DNA of 20,550 bases, taken from contig JBGAQN010000093.1 of the NCBI GenBank assembly GCA_044220725.1, forward strand, positions 1 to 20,550, in the 5' to 3' direction. Below, one piece after another: positions 1 to 7,106 of this stretch. The notes under the pieces are model-generated. The model had not been told where the DNA came from and ran no database searches. It saw nothing but the letters and a program-made list of their open reading frames with translations. The translations under genes and the position numbers were made by a program. Source of the stretch: Phosphoribacter sp044220725. GTDB lineage: Bacteria; Actinomycetota; Actinomycetes; Actinomycetales; Dermatophilaceae. Position 1 is the first letter of the stretch. Each line of letters opens with the position of its first letter.

Positions 1-584
1 GACCCGTCGCCGAGATAGACCTTGTAGCCGTTGTCCTGCGCCGGGTTGTGGCTCGCGGTCACCATGACGCCCGCGTCGGCGCCGAGGTGGCGGATCGCGA
101 ACGCCAGCACCGGCGTCGGCAGCACGTGCGGCAGCACCGCGGCGCGTCCGCCCGCGGCCGTCACCACTGCGGCCGTGTCCCGCGCGAACTCGTCGGACTT
201 GTGCCGTGCGTCGTAGCCCACCACGACGAACGGCTCGCTCCGTGGGTGGTCGGCATCGTGCTGCAGGTATGCCGTGAGCCCGGCTGCCGCGCGGATGACC
301 ACCGCTCGGTTCATCCGGTTGGGGCCGGCGCCCAGGCGCCCACGCAGCCCGGCCGTGCCGAACTGCAACATCCCGACGAACCGATCCGCCAGGTCGGCCG
401 CGGCATCCGCATCACCGGCTCGGGCACGCTCCACGACCTCGGCGAGCTCGGCCCGGGTGGAAGGGTCCGGGTCGTCGGCCAGCCAGGCCTCCGCCGTCGC
501 GAGCAGCGCGCTCAACGGGCCATTGTCGGGCTCGGCGCCGACGGATTCGCTTGCGGCGCTTGTGGTCTCGGGCTCCGGTGCCAT
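1..584 (-). CDS. Phosphoglucomutase/phosphomannomutase family protein, N-terminal part (runs off window)
   Basis: Alpha-D-phosphohexomutase that would interconvert hexose (or pentose) 1- and 6- (or 5-) phosphates in the cytoplasm. I translated the minus strand from the ATG at 584-582. It gives about 194 residues with the N-terminal family motif FGTAGLRG (near residue 74) and, close to the window edge, the active-site phosphoserine loop TASHNPAQDNGYKVY, which carries the catalytic Ser. The C-terminal sugar- and phosphate-binding domains lie beyond position 1. The start codon is 5 bp downstream of the punA stop, so the two genes are almost certainly cotranscribed and probably translationally coupled. 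Mycobacteria have a similar punA-pmmB pair (from memory). The family cannot be resolved to glucose, mannose or pentose specificity from this fragment. One GTATGCCG octamer (267-274) lies inside, read as GCA-TAC (Ala-Tyr). Confidence 0.9.
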   Translation of the reverse strand, partial: MAPEPETTSAASESVGAEPDNGPLSALLATAEAWLADDPDPSTRAELAEVVERARAGDADAAADLADRFVGMLQFGTAGLRGRLGAGPNRMNRAVVIRAAAGLTAYLQHDADHPRSEPFVVVGYDARHKSDEFARDTAAVVTAAGGRAAVLPHVLPTPVLAFAIRHLGADAGVMVTASHNPAQDNGYKVYLGDG

Positions 585-589
585 CGCTT

Positions 590-1432
590 TCAGTGCCCCT
601 GCGCGATCTTCGTGACGACCTTGGCCAACAACGCCCCGCACCGCGACGCCGCCGCCCGCCCGGCTTCGATGACCTCCTCGTGCGAGAGCGGGGTCTCGGA
701 GATGCCCGCGGCGAGGTTGGTCACCAGCGAGATCCCCAGCACTTCCAGCCCGGCCTGCCGGGCGGCGATCGCCTCCAGCGTCGTCGACATGCCGACGAGG
801 TCACCGCCGAGCACCTTGGCCATCTGGACCTCGGCCGGGGTCTCGTAGTGCGGCCCCCGGAACTGCACGTAGACCCCTTCGTCCAGCCCCGGGTCGACCA
901 ACTTGGCCAGATCACGCAGCCGCTGCGAATACAGGTCGGTGAGGTCGACGAAGTTGGCACCCTCCACGGGTGATGTTGCCGTGAGGTTGATGTGGTCGCG
1001 GATGAGCACCGGCGTGCCCGGCCCCCAGTCCGGATTGAGCCCGCCACACCCGTTCGTCAGGACGATCGACGTGCACCCCGCGGCGCGAGCCGTGCGGACG
1101 GCGTGGACCACCGCGCGCACCCCGTGCCCCTCGTAGAAGTGGGTACGCGTCCCATAGACCAGCGCGCGTTTTCCGGTGTCGCCGATCGCCACCGAGCGCA
1201 TCGACCCCGAGTGCCCTTCGACGGCCGCCCTGCGGAAACCAGGCACCTCCGCGTTGTCCACCGTGGCCAGCGTTTCGCCGATGAGATCGCCCGTGCGCCC
1301 CCATCCCGAGCCCAAGACGAGCGCGACATCGTGGCGCGCGGCACCGGTCTTCTCGGCGATCACCGCGGCGGCTGCGGCAGCCACCTCGAACGGGTCAACA
1401 GTGGGGTCGGACAGGTCCAAGGTCGCGGTCAT
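590..1432 (-). CDS. punA: Purine nucleoside phosphorylase (trimeric type)
   Basis: Phosphorolysis of purine (deoxy)nucleosides to free base and (deoxy)ribose 1-phosphate in purine salvage. The 280-residue product is close to the usual 265-290 of the trimeric family. Visible motifs: the phosphate loop LGSGWG (residues 40-45), GHSGS with His74, the THFYEGHG block around residue 100, and the long conserved TNGCGG segment from 126. The purine-site Glu201 lies in the HYETPAE context and Asn239 in LVTNLAAG; that Glu/Asn pair is the usual mark of 6-oxopurine preference. The start ATG at 1432-1430 has no Shine-Dalgarno sequence but follows a -10-like TAGAGT by six bases, which suggests a leaderless mRNA. 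The phosphosugar mutase gene follows after 5 bp; its mutase could process the released pentose 1-phosphate, which is inference. Confidence 0.95.
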   Translation of the reverse strand: MTATLDLSDPTVDPFEVAAAAAAVIAEKTGAARHDVALVLGSGWGRTGDLIGETLATVDNAEVPGFRRAAVEGHSGSMRSVAIGDTGKRALVYGTRTHFYEGHGVRAVVHAVRTARAAGCTSIVLTNGCGGLNPDWGPGTPVLIRDHINLTATSPVEGANFVDLTDLYSQRLRDLAKLVDPGLDEGVYVQFRGPHYETPAEVQMAKVLGGDLVGMSTTLEAIAARQAGLEVLGISLVTNLAAGISETPLSHEEVIEAGRAAASRCGALLAKVVTKIAQGH

Positions 1433-1438
1433 TCCGGA

Positions 1439-1468
1439 ACTCTAGCGAGGCGCCAGACCGCGTGACAG
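1439..1468 (-). promoter_or_regulatory. Putative leaderless promoter of punA
   Basis: On the minus strand, CTGTCA (1468-1463; four of six match to TTGACA) is followed after 18 bp by TAGAGT (1444-1439), and the punA ATG begins six bases further on. That spacing puts the transcription start at or within a base of the ATG. A GTATGCCG octamer (1469-1476) abuts the upstream edge of the -35 element. This is inferred from sequence only. Confidence 0.4.
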
Positions 1469-1542
1469 GTATGCCGCGCGGGCCCGTCGACCGCGCCACA
1501 CGTATGCCGGGACGCTCCCGCCCGCAGGACCACACGGCATAC
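1469..1542. repeat. Cluster of three GTATGCCG octamers, two as an inverted pair
   Basis: The 123-bp gap between punA and the ABC operon holds three exact octamers: 1469-1476 (plus), 1502-1509 (plus) and 1535-1542 (minus orientation). The last two face each other across 25 bp and could form an 8-bp stem, possibly a weak terminator at the end of the ABC operon. A fourth copy (1622-1629) lies just inside the ATPase gene. This is the densest patch of the motif in the window. Confidence 0.6.
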
Positions 1543-1555
1543 CGAGTGGCGGGTC

Positions 1556-2674
1556 TCAGCTCACCGCGACGGCGAGCGCCGCGTCTCCGCGCGGACTCAG
1601 GATGACGCTGTCTCCCGGGGCGTATGCCGTGACGTCGGTGTTGTCGACCTGCACCGAGACGAGCTCGCCGCCGCCGCCGACGCCAGCCGTGGCGTCGAGC
1701 CGGGCGACGATCTTGCCTGAGGCCCCGAGGAAGCTCGCGCTCACCACGCTCGCCGCCGCCCCCGCACCCCCGGCGGCCGACCCGCCGCGCTCAGTCGCCG
1801 GCGCGATCGTCACCCCTTCGGGACGGATGAGCACGACCGCCGGACCGTCACCAGCGGACCCGGCCAGCAGCGGCACCGACCCGCCGAGCACCGTCGCGAC
1901 GCCACCAGAAACGGTGCACCGCAACCGGTTCGTCAACCCGACGAACTCGGCGACGAAGGGCGTGGCCGGGTTCTTGTAGAGCTCGGCCGGGCTGGCCAGC
2001 TGCTCCAGCCGCCCGGCGTTCATGACTCCGACCCGGTCGGCGACGGCCAACGCCTCCTCCTGGTCGTGCGTGACGAACAGGGTCGTCGTGCCGACCTCGA
2101 GCTGGATGCGGCGGATTTCGTCGCGCAACTGGGAGCGAACCTTGGCATCCAAGGCCGAGAGCGGCTCGTCGAGCAGGAGCACCTGCGGCTCGATGGCCAG
2201 CGCCCGGGCCAAAGCCACCCGCTGCTGCTGGCCACCGGACATCTGATGGGCGAACCGGTCGGCCTGCTTGGACAACCCGACGAGGTCGAGCATGTAGGCG
2301 GCTCGCTGCCGGCGGGTCGCCTTGTCCTGACGGCGCAGCTCGAGCCCGAACTCGACGTTCTGCCGGGCGGTCATGTGCGGGAACAGGCTGTAGGCCTGGA
2401 AGACCATCCCCATGTCGCGCTTGTTGGTCGGCACGCTGGTGACGTCCTTGCCGCCGACCTCGATGGTGCCGCCGTCGGCGTCCTCCAGACCCGCGAGCAG
2501 TCGCAAGGCCGTCGTCTTCCCGCACCCGGAGGGCCCGAGGAGGGCGACGAACTCGCCGGGGGCCATGTGCAACGTGAACCCGTCCAGGGCCCGAACGTTG
2601 CCGGCATAGACCCGGCGCAGATCGGTGAGTTTCACCGGTGTGCCGCGCAGGGCGGGGGAGGGCGCGGCAGTCAT
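1556..2674 (-). CDS. ABC transporter ATP-binding protein (polyamine/iron/phosphonate importer class)
   Basis: Cytoplasmic ATPase of a binding-protein-dependent importer. The 372-residue product has Walker A GPSGCGKTT (47-55), Q-loop Gln93, signature MSGGQQQR (145-152), Walker B LLLDEP (166-171), D-loop SALD (173-176) and switch His203. A C-terminal TOBE-type region runs from about 285 to 372. This is the PotA/FbpC/CysA size class, where the TOBE domain may bind ligand or regulate. The ATG at 2674 overlaps the stop of the upstream permease (ATGA, 4-bp overlap), which fixes the start and implies translational coupling. The reading frame stays open far upstream, but that part is antiparallel shadow of the permease gene. 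Substrate cannot be named from this protein. A GTATGCCG copy at 1622-1629 encodes Ala-Tyr in the TOBE region. Confidence 0.93.
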   Translation of the reverse strand: MTAAPSPALRGTPVKLTDLRRVYAGNVRALDGFTLHMAPGEFVALLGPSGCGKTTALRLLAGLEDADGGTIEVGGKDVTSVPTNKRDMGMVFQAYSLFPHMTARQNVEFGLELRRQDKATRRQRAAYMLDLVGLSKQADRFAHQMSGGQQQRVALARALAIEPQVLLLDEPLSALDAKVRSQLRDEIRRIQLEVGTTTLFVTHDQEEALAVADRVGVMNAGRLEQLASPAELYKNPATPFVAEFVGLTNRLRCTVSGGVATVLGGSVPLLAGSAGDGPAVVLIRPEGVTIAPATERGGSAAGGAGAAASVVSASFLGASGKIVARLDATAGVGGGGELVSVQVDNTDVTAYAPGDSVILSPRGDAALAVAVS

Positions 2675-3498
2675 GACTTCTCCTTGCGGCCGACAAAGGA
2701 CATGGCGAACAAGACGAGGAAGGCGAACGCCAGGGCTGCCAACCCCACCGCGATGGAGATCTGGGCGCTGGATTTGCCAAGCTCGTACATCGCCACCTGG
2801 AGGTTCTTGCGGCTGAATAGATAGGCAATGGTGAATTCGCCGAGGACCAACGCCACTGACAGGAACGACGCGGAGAGCACTGCGGTGCGCAGGTTCGGCA
2901 GGACGACCCGACCCATGACGGTCAGCCACGACGCGCCCAAGGACCGGGCCGCCTCGGAAAGGGTCTTCACATCGATGGCCCGCAGACCCGCGTCGAGCGA
3001 CCGGTAGGCATAAGGCAGCACGAGCACGACGTAGGCCAGGCCGAGCCAGATCGTCGACTCGCCAACGCTGTTGCCGAAGAAGTAGCGCAACCACAGGGTG
3101 AGCCACGAGTAGACAGGGGTCAGCCCCACGACCAGCACGATGGCCGGCACGGTCAGCGGCAGCAGGCAGATGAACTCGACGGTCCGGCTCAGTTGGGGCA
3201 GCCGCAGACGAACCCACGTCATCGTCGGCACGAGCAGGACGAGCATGACGAGCACCGTGACAACCGCCAGCCCGATCGAGGCGAGGAACCCCTCGGCCAG
3301 CGCCGGATAGCTGGTGGTGATGGTGCCGAGGTCGAGCAAGGTCTGCCAGGTCTTGGCGGTCCGCTCGCCGGTGACCACGTCGCGCGTCGTGAACTCGAGC
3401 ATGCCGAACAACGGGATCGCGAAGAAGAGCAGGGTGAGCCCGACGACCACCCATCGCAGGACGGTGCGGTTGCGCCGTTCGGTATGCCGTGTCGCCAT
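2671..3498 (-). CDS. ABC transporter permease (second permease of the operon)
   Basis: Inner-membrane permease, 275 residues, with about six hydrophobic segments; the first (WVVVGLTLLFFAIPLFGML) follows a basic N-terminus. The cytoplasmic coupling loop EAARSLGASWLTVMGRVVLP is the EAA motif that contacts the ATPase. Length and layout match PotC/YdcV-like permeases. I chose ATG 3498 because it lies one base after the stop of the upstream permease (TGA-C-ATG) and gives a positive-inside N-terminus; an upstream in-frame start at 3567 would only overlap the preceding gene. The stop overlaps the ATPase start by 4 bp. An octamer copy sits at codons 5-7 (3482-3489), read as Arg-His-Thr. Confidence 0.9.
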   Translation of the reverse strand: MATRHTERRNRTVLRWVVVGLTLLFFAIPLFGMLEFTTRDVVTGERTAKTWQTLLDLGTITTSYPALAEGFLASIGLAVVTVLVMLVLLVPTMTWVRLRLPQLSRTVEFICLLPLTVPAIVLVVGLTPVYSWLTLWLRYFFGNSVGESTIWLGLAYVVLVLPYAYRSLDAGLRAIDVKTLSEAARSLGASWLTVMGRVVLPNLRTAVLSASFLSVALVLGEFTIAYLFSRKNLQVAMYELGKSSAQISIAVGLAALAFAFLVLFAMSFVGRKEKS

Positions 3499-3499
3499 G

Positions 3500-4399
3500 T
3501 CAGCGCTCCGACCAGCGGCTGGCGCGCTTGTCCAGCCAGGCGTAGATGGCCATGACCACCGCAACAACCAGCACCATGACGAAAGCCATGCCCTTGCCGA
3601 GGTTCTCCTGGCCGAGGATGACTTCGGAGGTGAAGGTGTCGCCGATCTGCTGGGGCACCAACGGGGAAGCCTGGGAGATCAGCGCCTGGGCCGTGGCGTA
3701 GGCGCTGAAGGCGTTGGTGAACAGCAGCAGCGTGGCCCCGATGAACGACGGGAAGAGGATCGGACCGGCGACCCGACGCCAATAGGTCCAGGTCGTCCCG
3801 CCCAGGGTCTCGGTGGCCTCGCGCCACTGCGGGCGCAGCCCCTCGACAGCGGGCAGGAAGACGATGAGCATGAGCGGGATCTGGAAGTAGAGGTAGACGA
3901 GCATCAGGCCCCGGTCCCACTGGTAGAGCCACAGGCTCGACCCGGTGTCCACGCCCATCCGGTTGAGCCACAACGCGAGATAGCCCTGCATGCCGACGGT
4001 GGCCATGAAGGCGAAAGCGAGTGCGACACCACCGAATTGGGCGAGGACGCCGCACAGCGACGTGACCAACCGCTTGAGCGCGCCGTCCGGCTTGGCGGTG
4101 CTCACGGCATACGCGAGGACCCCGCCGAGCACGGCGCCGAGCAGCGCGGTCACCGCGGACAGCACGAACGAATTGCGCAGTGCCACGAGGAATCGGGAGT
4201 TCTCCCCGAAGAGGGCTGTCAGATTGTCCAGGGTGAAACCGGAGCTGTTCTGGAAGGCGCCGACGACGACGATCAGAGTCGGGACGAGCAGGAACGCCGT
4301 GGTGTAGAGGAAGAACGGGACAACGCCGAGCAGGGCGCCCGACGGCCGACGGCCGCCGGACGCCCGGCTCGGAACCCGACGAGCGGGACTGTCAGCCAA
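3500..4399 (-). CDS. ABC transporter permease (first permease of the operon)
   Basis: Polytopic membrane permease that pairs with the next gene to form the translocation path. Visible: a first hydrophobic segment (GALLGVVPFFLYTTAFLLVP), several further transmembrane stretches, and an EAA-type loop beginning EATETLGGTTWTYWRRVAGP. No ATG or GTG lies near the expected N-terminus. The best candidate is TTG 4399-4397, which overlaps the end of the binding-protein gene by 8 bp and has AAGG a few bases upstream; that gives 299 residues. The frame continues further upstream, but only as shadow of the binding-protein gene. Function is well supported by family and operon context; the exact start is less certain. 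Confidence 0.85.
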   Translation of the reverse strand: MADSPARRVPSRASGGRRPSGALLGVVPFFLYTTAFLLVPTLIVVVGAFQNSSGFTLDNLTALFGENSRFLVALRNSFVLSAVTALLGAVLGGVLAYAVSTAKPDGALKRLVTSLCGVLAQFGGVALAFAFMATVGMQGYLALWLNRMGVDTGSSLWLYQWDRGLMLVYLYFQIPLMLIVFLPAVEGLRPQWREATETLGGTTWTYWRRVAGPILFPSFIGATLLLFTNAFSAYATAQALISQASPLVPQQIGDTFTSEVILGQENLGKGMAFVMVLVVAVVMAIYAWLDKRASRWSER

Positions 4400-5528
4400 C
4401 GGCCTTGGTCCAGTTGTCGGTGAGGTACTTCTTGGCCGCGTCGGAGTCGGCCTGCGAAGGGATGACGACCTTGCCGTTGACGGCAGGCAGCGCCGCTTGT
4501 GCGGCGGCATCGATCTTGCCCGAGGCCTTCATCGCGTCGTATCGCACCGGGAAGGCCGCCCCCTTGAGCCAGAGGTTCTGGCCCTCGTCGGAGTAGAGGT
4601 ATTCCTGCCAGAGTCGCGCCGCGGCCGGGTGGGGGGCGTCGGCGTTGATCGCCTGGATGTAGTAGCCGGCGAGCACGGCGTTGTCCGGGATCCAGGTCTT
4701 CCAGGTCGGCAACTTCTTGGTCAGCGGCGCGTTGTTGTAGGCCCAGTCGAAGACCACCGGAGTCTGACCGGACAGGACGCTGGCCTCGTTGGGGTCGACC
4801 GGCACGAAGTTGCCGGCATCCTTGAGCTGCTTGAAGAAGTCGACGCCCTTGGCGATGTCAGCGGCGCTGCCGCCCTGGGCGATCGCGACCATCTGGACGC
4901 CGCCGAAGGCCGCGCCGGCCTTGGTCGGGTCGCCGTTGAGGGCGACCTTGCCCTTGTACTCGGGCTTGAGCAGGTCGGCGATCGCCGTCGGTGCCGGCAC
5001 CTTGGCCGAGTCGTAGCCCACCGACATGTAGCCGGCGTAGTCATAGACCCACAGGCCCTTGGCGTCCTTGGCGTTGTCTGGAATGTCCTTCCACGTGGCC
5101 ACCTGGTAGGGCGCGAACATCGACGTGTTGGCGAGAGCCACGGTCACCCCGAGGTCGAAGACGTCCGGTGCCTTGCTCTGGCCCTTGAGTCGCTGGGCCG
5201 TGGAGATCTCGTCGGCGCTGGAGCCGTCGGGCTGGTCCGAGGTGATCTTGATCCCGTACTTCGCTTCGAAGCCCTTGATGATCTCGCCGTAGTTGGCCCA
5301 GTCCGGGGGCAGCGCGATGACGTTGAGCGCGCCCTCCTTCTTGGCGGCGGCGATCAGGCCGTCCATGCCGCCGAAGTCGGCGGCCGAGGTGGCCTTGGCG
5401 GCGTTCGCGCTCGTGCTTGTGCCCGAGCCAGACGCCGTCGAGGGCGTTGGCGGCGAGCAGGCGGCGATGCCGAGCGCGGCGAGCGCGGCAATAGAGACAA
5501 CGGCATACCTGAACGGAGTGCTTCTCAC
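4392..5528 (-). CDS. ABC transporter substrate-binding lipoprotein
   Basis: Extracytoplasmic solute receptor of the importer, 378 residues. The N-terminus is a lipoprotein signal: Arg-rich start, hydrophobic stretch AVVSIAALAALGIAAC with lipobox IAAC (Cys24), then a Ser/Thr/Ala-rich linker. The mature part opens with KKEGALNVIALPPDWANYGE and contains FEAKYGIKIT, the style of type-2 periplasmic binding proteins for spermidine/putrescine, ferric iron or 2-aminoethylphosphonate; the ligand is not resolved. I chose the GTG at 5528-5526 because GGAAGG lies six bases upstream and the signal peptide starts right after it; longer in-frame ATG starts would add a tail before the signal peptide. It is first in the operon, as usual for the most abundant component. 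An octamer copy (5501-5508) falls in the signal peptide. Confidence 0.9.
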   Translation of the reverse strand: MRSTPFRYAVVSIAALAALGIAACSPPTPSTASGSGTSTSANAAKATSAADFGGMDGLIAAAKKEGALNVIALPPDWANYGEIIKGFEAKYGIKITSDQPDGSSADEISTAQRLKGQSKAPDVFDLGVTVALANTSMFAPYQVATWKDIPDNAKDAKGLWVYDYAGYMSVGYDSAKVPAPTAIADLLKPEYKGKVALNGDPTKAGAAFGGVQMVAIAQGGSAADIAKGVDFFKQLKDAGNFVPVDPNEASVLSGQTPVVFDWAYNNAPLTKKLPTWKTWIPDNAVLAGYYIQAINADAPHPAAARLWQEYLYSDEGQNLWLKGAAFPVRYDAMKASGKIDAAAQAALPAVNGKVVIPSQADSDAAKKYLTDNWTKAVG

Positions 5529-5711
5529 TCGGGACCTTCCAACCGTGAGGGGAGCCCGCGGCTCCATGGTGAACTGCCCCCACATCATCTCTCCGGCGCG
5601 GTGGCCGCCGCTCGCGCTGACGGTTGCGATTGGGTCACGAGGTCCGGCGGTGCGTGCGCGTGCGCGGCAAGCGCCAGGGCCCTTCTCGCGAAGTGGTTGG
5701 ATGAGCGGGTG
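5529..5711. promoter_or_regulatory. Divergent intergenic region between ABC operon and lpdA-like gene
   Basis: This 183-bp gap must hold both divergent promoters, but I see no convincing -35/-10 pair for either gene. It contains a small GC hairpin, GGAGCC-CGC-GGCTCC (5551-5565), in what would be the leader of the ABC operon, and no GTATGCCG octamer. Confidence 0.4.
5535..5540 (-). promoter_or_regulatory. Ribosome binding site deciding the GTG start of the binding protein
   Basis: GGAAGG on the minus strand, six bases before GTG 5528. It is one of the few strong Shine-Dalgarno sites here and favours the short lipoprotein over the longer ATG starts at about 5587 and 5566. Confidence 0.65.
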
Positions 5712-7106
5712 ATGTCGCGCACTTGGTCGGTTGTCGTCCTCGGCGGCGGCCCCGGCGGCTATGAAGCTGCCCTCGTCGCTGCCCGCCTGGGAGCCTCGGT
5801 CACCGTGGTCGACCGTGACGGGGTCGGCGGCTCCTGTGTGCTCACCGACTGCGTCCCGAGCAAGAGCCTCATCTCGACCGCGCACGTTCTGCGCCGGATG
5901 GGCGCCGCACGTGAACACGGCATCGACCTCACCCAGCATCCACGCGCCAGCGATCTGCGTTCGGTCAACGCGCGGATCCTCGACCTGGCCGCCGCGCAGA
6001 GCGCCGACATCCTGGCCCGACTGGAGGCCGACGGCGTCCGCGTATGCCGTGGCACGGGTCGGCTACTCGCGGCGGACCGGGTGCGCGTGGAGTTCACCGA
6101 CGGTGGGTCTGAGGAGCTGGCCGCCGACGTCGTGCTCATCGCGACCGGCGCCACGCCGCGGGTGATGCCCACCGCCATCCCCGACGGCGACCGCATCCTC
6201 ACGTGGACCCAGATCTGGGGCTTGACCGAGGTGCCCGAGCGGCTCGTCGTCGTCGGCTCCGGGGTGACCGGCGCCGAGCTTGCCCAGGCCTATCTCGGCC
6301 TGGGCAGCGCGGTCACCCTCGTGTCGTCGCGGCACCAGGTCCTGCCCGGCGAAGACAGCGACGCGGCAGCCGTCATCGAAGAGGTGTTCCGCCGCGAGGG
6401 AATGGACGTGCTCGGCCGGTCCCGGATGAGTGCCGTCGAACGGACGACCGACGGCGTGCTCGTACGGCTGGAGGACGGACGCACCGTCGAGGGCAGCCAT
6501 GCGTTGCTTGCCGTCGGCTCCATCCCGCAGACCGCAGGGATCGGGCTTGAGGACGTCGGTGTCGAGGTCGGCCCGGGCGGGCATATCGCCGTCGATGGCG
6601 TCTCGCGCACCTCAGTCCGCGGGGTGTATGCCGCGGGCGACTGCACCGGAGTTCTGCCGCTCGCTTCGGTCGCCGCCATGCAGGGCCGCATCGCCATGTG
6701 GCATGCGCTGGGCGACGCGGTCGCTCCGCTGCGGCTTGACGTCGTGTCGGCCAACGTCTTCACCGATCCCGAGATCGCCACTGTCGGGGTCTCTCAGCAG
6801 GACGTCGACGCGGGCAAGGTCGACGCCGTCGTGACGACGCTGCCCTTGTCGACCAACGCCCGAGCCAAGATGGACGGCTTCCACGACGGTTTCGTGAAGA
6901 TCTTCGCCCGCCGCGGCAACGGGGCCATCCTCGGCGGCGTTGTCGTAGCCCCCCGGGCCTCCGAGTTGATTTATCCGCTGACGATTGCGGTGGAGAACAA
7001 CCTCACCGCCGACCAACTGTCCAACGCCTTCACCGTCTATCCGTCGATGACCGGGTCGATCGGCGAGGCGGCGCGCCGGTTGCACGTCGCGGCCCGGACG
7101 AGTTGA
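5712..7106 (+). CDS. lpdA: LpdA-like flavin-dependent disulfide reductase/NAD(P)H quinone reductase
   Basis: Two-dinucleotide-binding flavoprotein, 464 residues. FAD motif GGGPGG (11-16), NAD(P) motif GSGVTG (182-187), and a second FAD motif YAAGDCTG. The redox pair Cys42/Cys47 in SCVLTDCVPSK is intact with canonical CX4C spacing. The C-terminal interface, where true dihydrolipoamide dehydrogenases carry a catalytic His-Pro...Glu, reads VYPSMTGSIGEAARR, with Tyr443 in place of His. Mycobacterial LpdA (Rv3303c), a quinone reductase rather than a lipoamide dehydrogenase, shares that VYPS feature and much of the surrounding sequence as I remember it. No 2-oxoacid dehydrogenase genes are nearby. 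The ATG at 5712 places the FAD fold at residue 7. The stop overlaps the next gene by 4 bp. A Phe-Thr-Asp-Pro-Glu-Ile dimer-domain block is also visible. Confidence 0.88.
   Translation: MSRTWSVVVLGGGPGGYEAALVAARLGASVTVVDRDGVGGSCVLTDCVPSKSLISTAHVLRRMGAAREHGIDLTQHPRASDLRSVNARILDLAAAQSADILARLEADGVRVCRGTGRLLAADRVRVEFTDGGSEELAADVVLIATGATPRVMPTAIPDGDRILTWTQIWGLTEVPERLVVVGSGVTGAELAQAYLGLGSAVTLVSSRHQVLPGEDSDAAAVIEEVFRREGMDVLGRSRMSAVERTTDGVLVRLEDGRTVEGSHALLAVGSIPQTAGIGLEDVGVEVGPGGHIAVDGVSRTSVRGVYAAGDCTGVLPLASVAAMQGRIAMWHALGDAVAPLRLDVVSANVFTDPEIATVGVSQQDVDAGKVDAVVTTLPLSTNARAKMDGFHDGFVKIFARRGNGAILGGVVVAPRASELIYPLTIAVENNLTADQLSNAFTVYPSMTGSIGEAARRLHVAARTS

Noticed and set aside
5701..5712. Four-codon ATG-AGC-GGG-TGA leader ORF touching the lpdA-like start
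   Set aside because: Too short to support; TGATG overlaps of this size arise easily by chance.
4497..7106. Plus-strand open frame of 869 codons whose first part lies opposite the binding-protein gene
   Set aside because: Only the portion from 5712 encodes a recognisable protein; the rest is antisense shadow of the lipoprotein gene, a common effect in GC-rich DNA.
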